Part shown: positions 62,536-64,000 of the stretch, one piece after another
Numbering within the stretch: the first letter of the stretch is position 1
Layout of the letters: every line of letters starts with the position of its first letter
NCBI RefSeq assembly: GCF_019059575.1
Contig: NW_024882922.1
Span: forward strand, 1-64,000
DNA length: 64,000 nucleotides
Origin: Amphibalanus amphitrite
Taxonomy: Eukaryota > Arthropoda > Thecostraca > Balanomorpha > Balanidae
Reading direction: 5' to 3'
The notes under the pieces: model-generated
Seen by the model: the letters and a program-made list of their open reading frames with translations, nothing else
The model's database searches: none
Told to the model about the DNA's origin: nothing
Position numbers and translations under genes: made by a program

Positions 62536-64000
62536 AAGTCCATCATATTCACATATATGTAATATGGCATAGAACCTAGCATCCTGTAGCTCTGGCCGAC
62601 TCATGTCTGTAAACCGTATCTATCATACACTGCCGCCATTGCAGCAATCCATCTCACTTTTATTCACAAAACAAGTCTCACCAACGTCCTGGAAGCATTC
62701 CCATCGATAGAGAAACTCGGCACGCTTCCCCGAATCCAGGCCTGCAGCGACCGCCAGTCAGCGTCAGCCGTAAAATCACACAATTCATCCATCAGTTCGG
62801 GCGCTTCCGCGTCTCGAGATGCGGGCTCCTCCCGTCCCCCGACCCTCTCACCACTCTTCCCCAGCTCTTGACACCAGCTCTCAGCACTCGCCCTCACCAG
62901 CCCGTGAGCAGCGAAAGACGCGCGACGTGTCGGCGTCGAGTGATGATAAAACTCGACTCCGTCCGAGGCGGTGTCGCCCTTCCGGGGAGTGAATCTGCAG
63001 CAAAGGGATGGAAATTTTTGCTGTTCAGCAGTGGGAGCTCGGTTGATTCGTTACGGAAATCGACAGGGTGTGGAAGGGAGGGGACGGAGCTGTGAAGAGC
63101 TGAGCTGGCAGGATGTCACGCCGGGCGCCTCACCGCGCTCGCTCCAGCAGACAGAGCTAGAGGTGTGGCGTCGACGTAACGCGGCGCGCGCGTGCTGAAA
63201 ACGCCGCCACATTAGGCTCCGTTTTGCGTCGCCTTCGTCGCTGTCGTCGATTGCGAGACGCTGAGAAATTGTGCCGCCGAAGCCGAGCAGTTGCTATTGG
63301 AGCGGATCCCAGCCGATGGTGCGCGATTTATGGAACCGGAGGCGGCAGACGCGGACGGCGTGGGAGCTGATGAGGATCGGCGCCAGATTCGTCATCCGCG
63401 ACGGATTCGACAAACTCGACACTGAATGGCGGCATGATCCTGGTGGGTTTGGAGCCCCCGCCGTCCTGTATGGAGTGAGCGGAAATGCGCAGATGGAAAG
63501 CGTGCAGCGGCGCCTTTGAAAGATCGGTCCAATCATTCCAACGCAGCAGTCAAGGTCCAGGCAGAAATTGAGTTCCTGGAGCTGTTTGCAACGACAATAA
63601 GTCGCCTTTAGGCCCACTTGCCATCATTCTGTGCCGATTGGCAAATGGCTAAGTACTTAGGAAGATGGATGGACGAGCTATCAGCGCAATCCCTCTCCGG
63701 TATATGTTTTGGCGGAGTCTCACTTGAAATCACTCATCCAGCCTCTGGGAAGCGGGCTCAGTCGGCACTCATACGCCGGCTTCAAATACGCACTGCGTAC
63801 ATAAACAACAAATCATCGGCGCCCGAACTTCAAGCGTTACGCCAGTAAGGTGAAAACGGAACAAACGCGTCTCCAGCACCACAAAATGGGTCACAGACAA
63901 TACACTGAATCTTTAGTTCAAAAAGTTCGAAATGATACCACAAGGAGATCTATGTAAAAACTGTTGCGCATCGACCAAATCAATAGTCTTACAATCCAGA

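Noticed and set aside
62664-62897. Minus-strand frame ending at a possible GTGAG donor
   Set aside because: No recognisable domain and no partner exon.

Overview
This window looks like an animal genome, most likely an arthropod and possibly a crustacean. It has short coding exons with GT-AG introns, long (CT)n/(GA)n tracts, and many DNA transposons and minisatellites. The only host gene I can support is a minus-strand gene for an immunoglobulin-superfamily adhesion receptor of the Kirre/Roughest (Neph, SYG-1) family. I reconstructed ten consecutive coding exons from the start codon at 32210 down to 10761. All splice phases agree, giving 603 residues: signal peptide, five Ig domains, one transmembrane helix and the membrane-proximal cytoplasmic region. 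The last coding exons were not found; they lie below 10761 and unrecognised, or beyond the window. The start codon follows a 3' splice site directly, so non-coding 5' exons should exist at higher coordinates.

Layout: 1-6.8 kb is a nested pile of transposable elements. A 1.2-kb TTAA-type element is cut by a 600-bp fold-back element and by a 2.9-kb hAT-like element that holds a degenerate minisatellite and a 59-bp near-ideal palindrome. At 8.6-10.1 kb lies a Tc1/IS630-like element with a broken transposase, inserted in a 74-bp tandem repeat whose neighbouring unit preserves the empty site. From 10.76 to 32.2 kb is the receptor gene. Its introns carry another TTAA element (19.3-20.5 kb), a hAT element with a perfect 8-bp target duplication (27.6-28.1 kb), a third TTAA element (30.1-31.1 kb), a 203-bp MITE (31.7-31.9 kb), and an intron 9 with an amplified 5' splice site at one end and an amplified 3' splice site at the other. 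At 32.8-35.2 kb is a complete, apparently young IS630/Tc1-type transposon with an intact 409-residue transposase and 254-bp inverted repeats. From 35.2 to 64 kb I see no convincing gene. That stretch holds microsatellites, a G-quadruplex-prone repeat, a cluster of four CACGTG E-boxes, a retroposed fragment with 12-bp target duplications and a 178-bp MITE. It may be 5' intron or upstream regulatory DNA of the receptor gene.

The most unusual items are a family of TTAA-flanked, G-run-ended elements that carry paired TGACGTCA sites at a fixed 11-bp pitch plus AGGTCA arrays, and the 15-bp minisatellite at the 5' end of intron 9 in which most units begin with a consensus-like 5' splice site.
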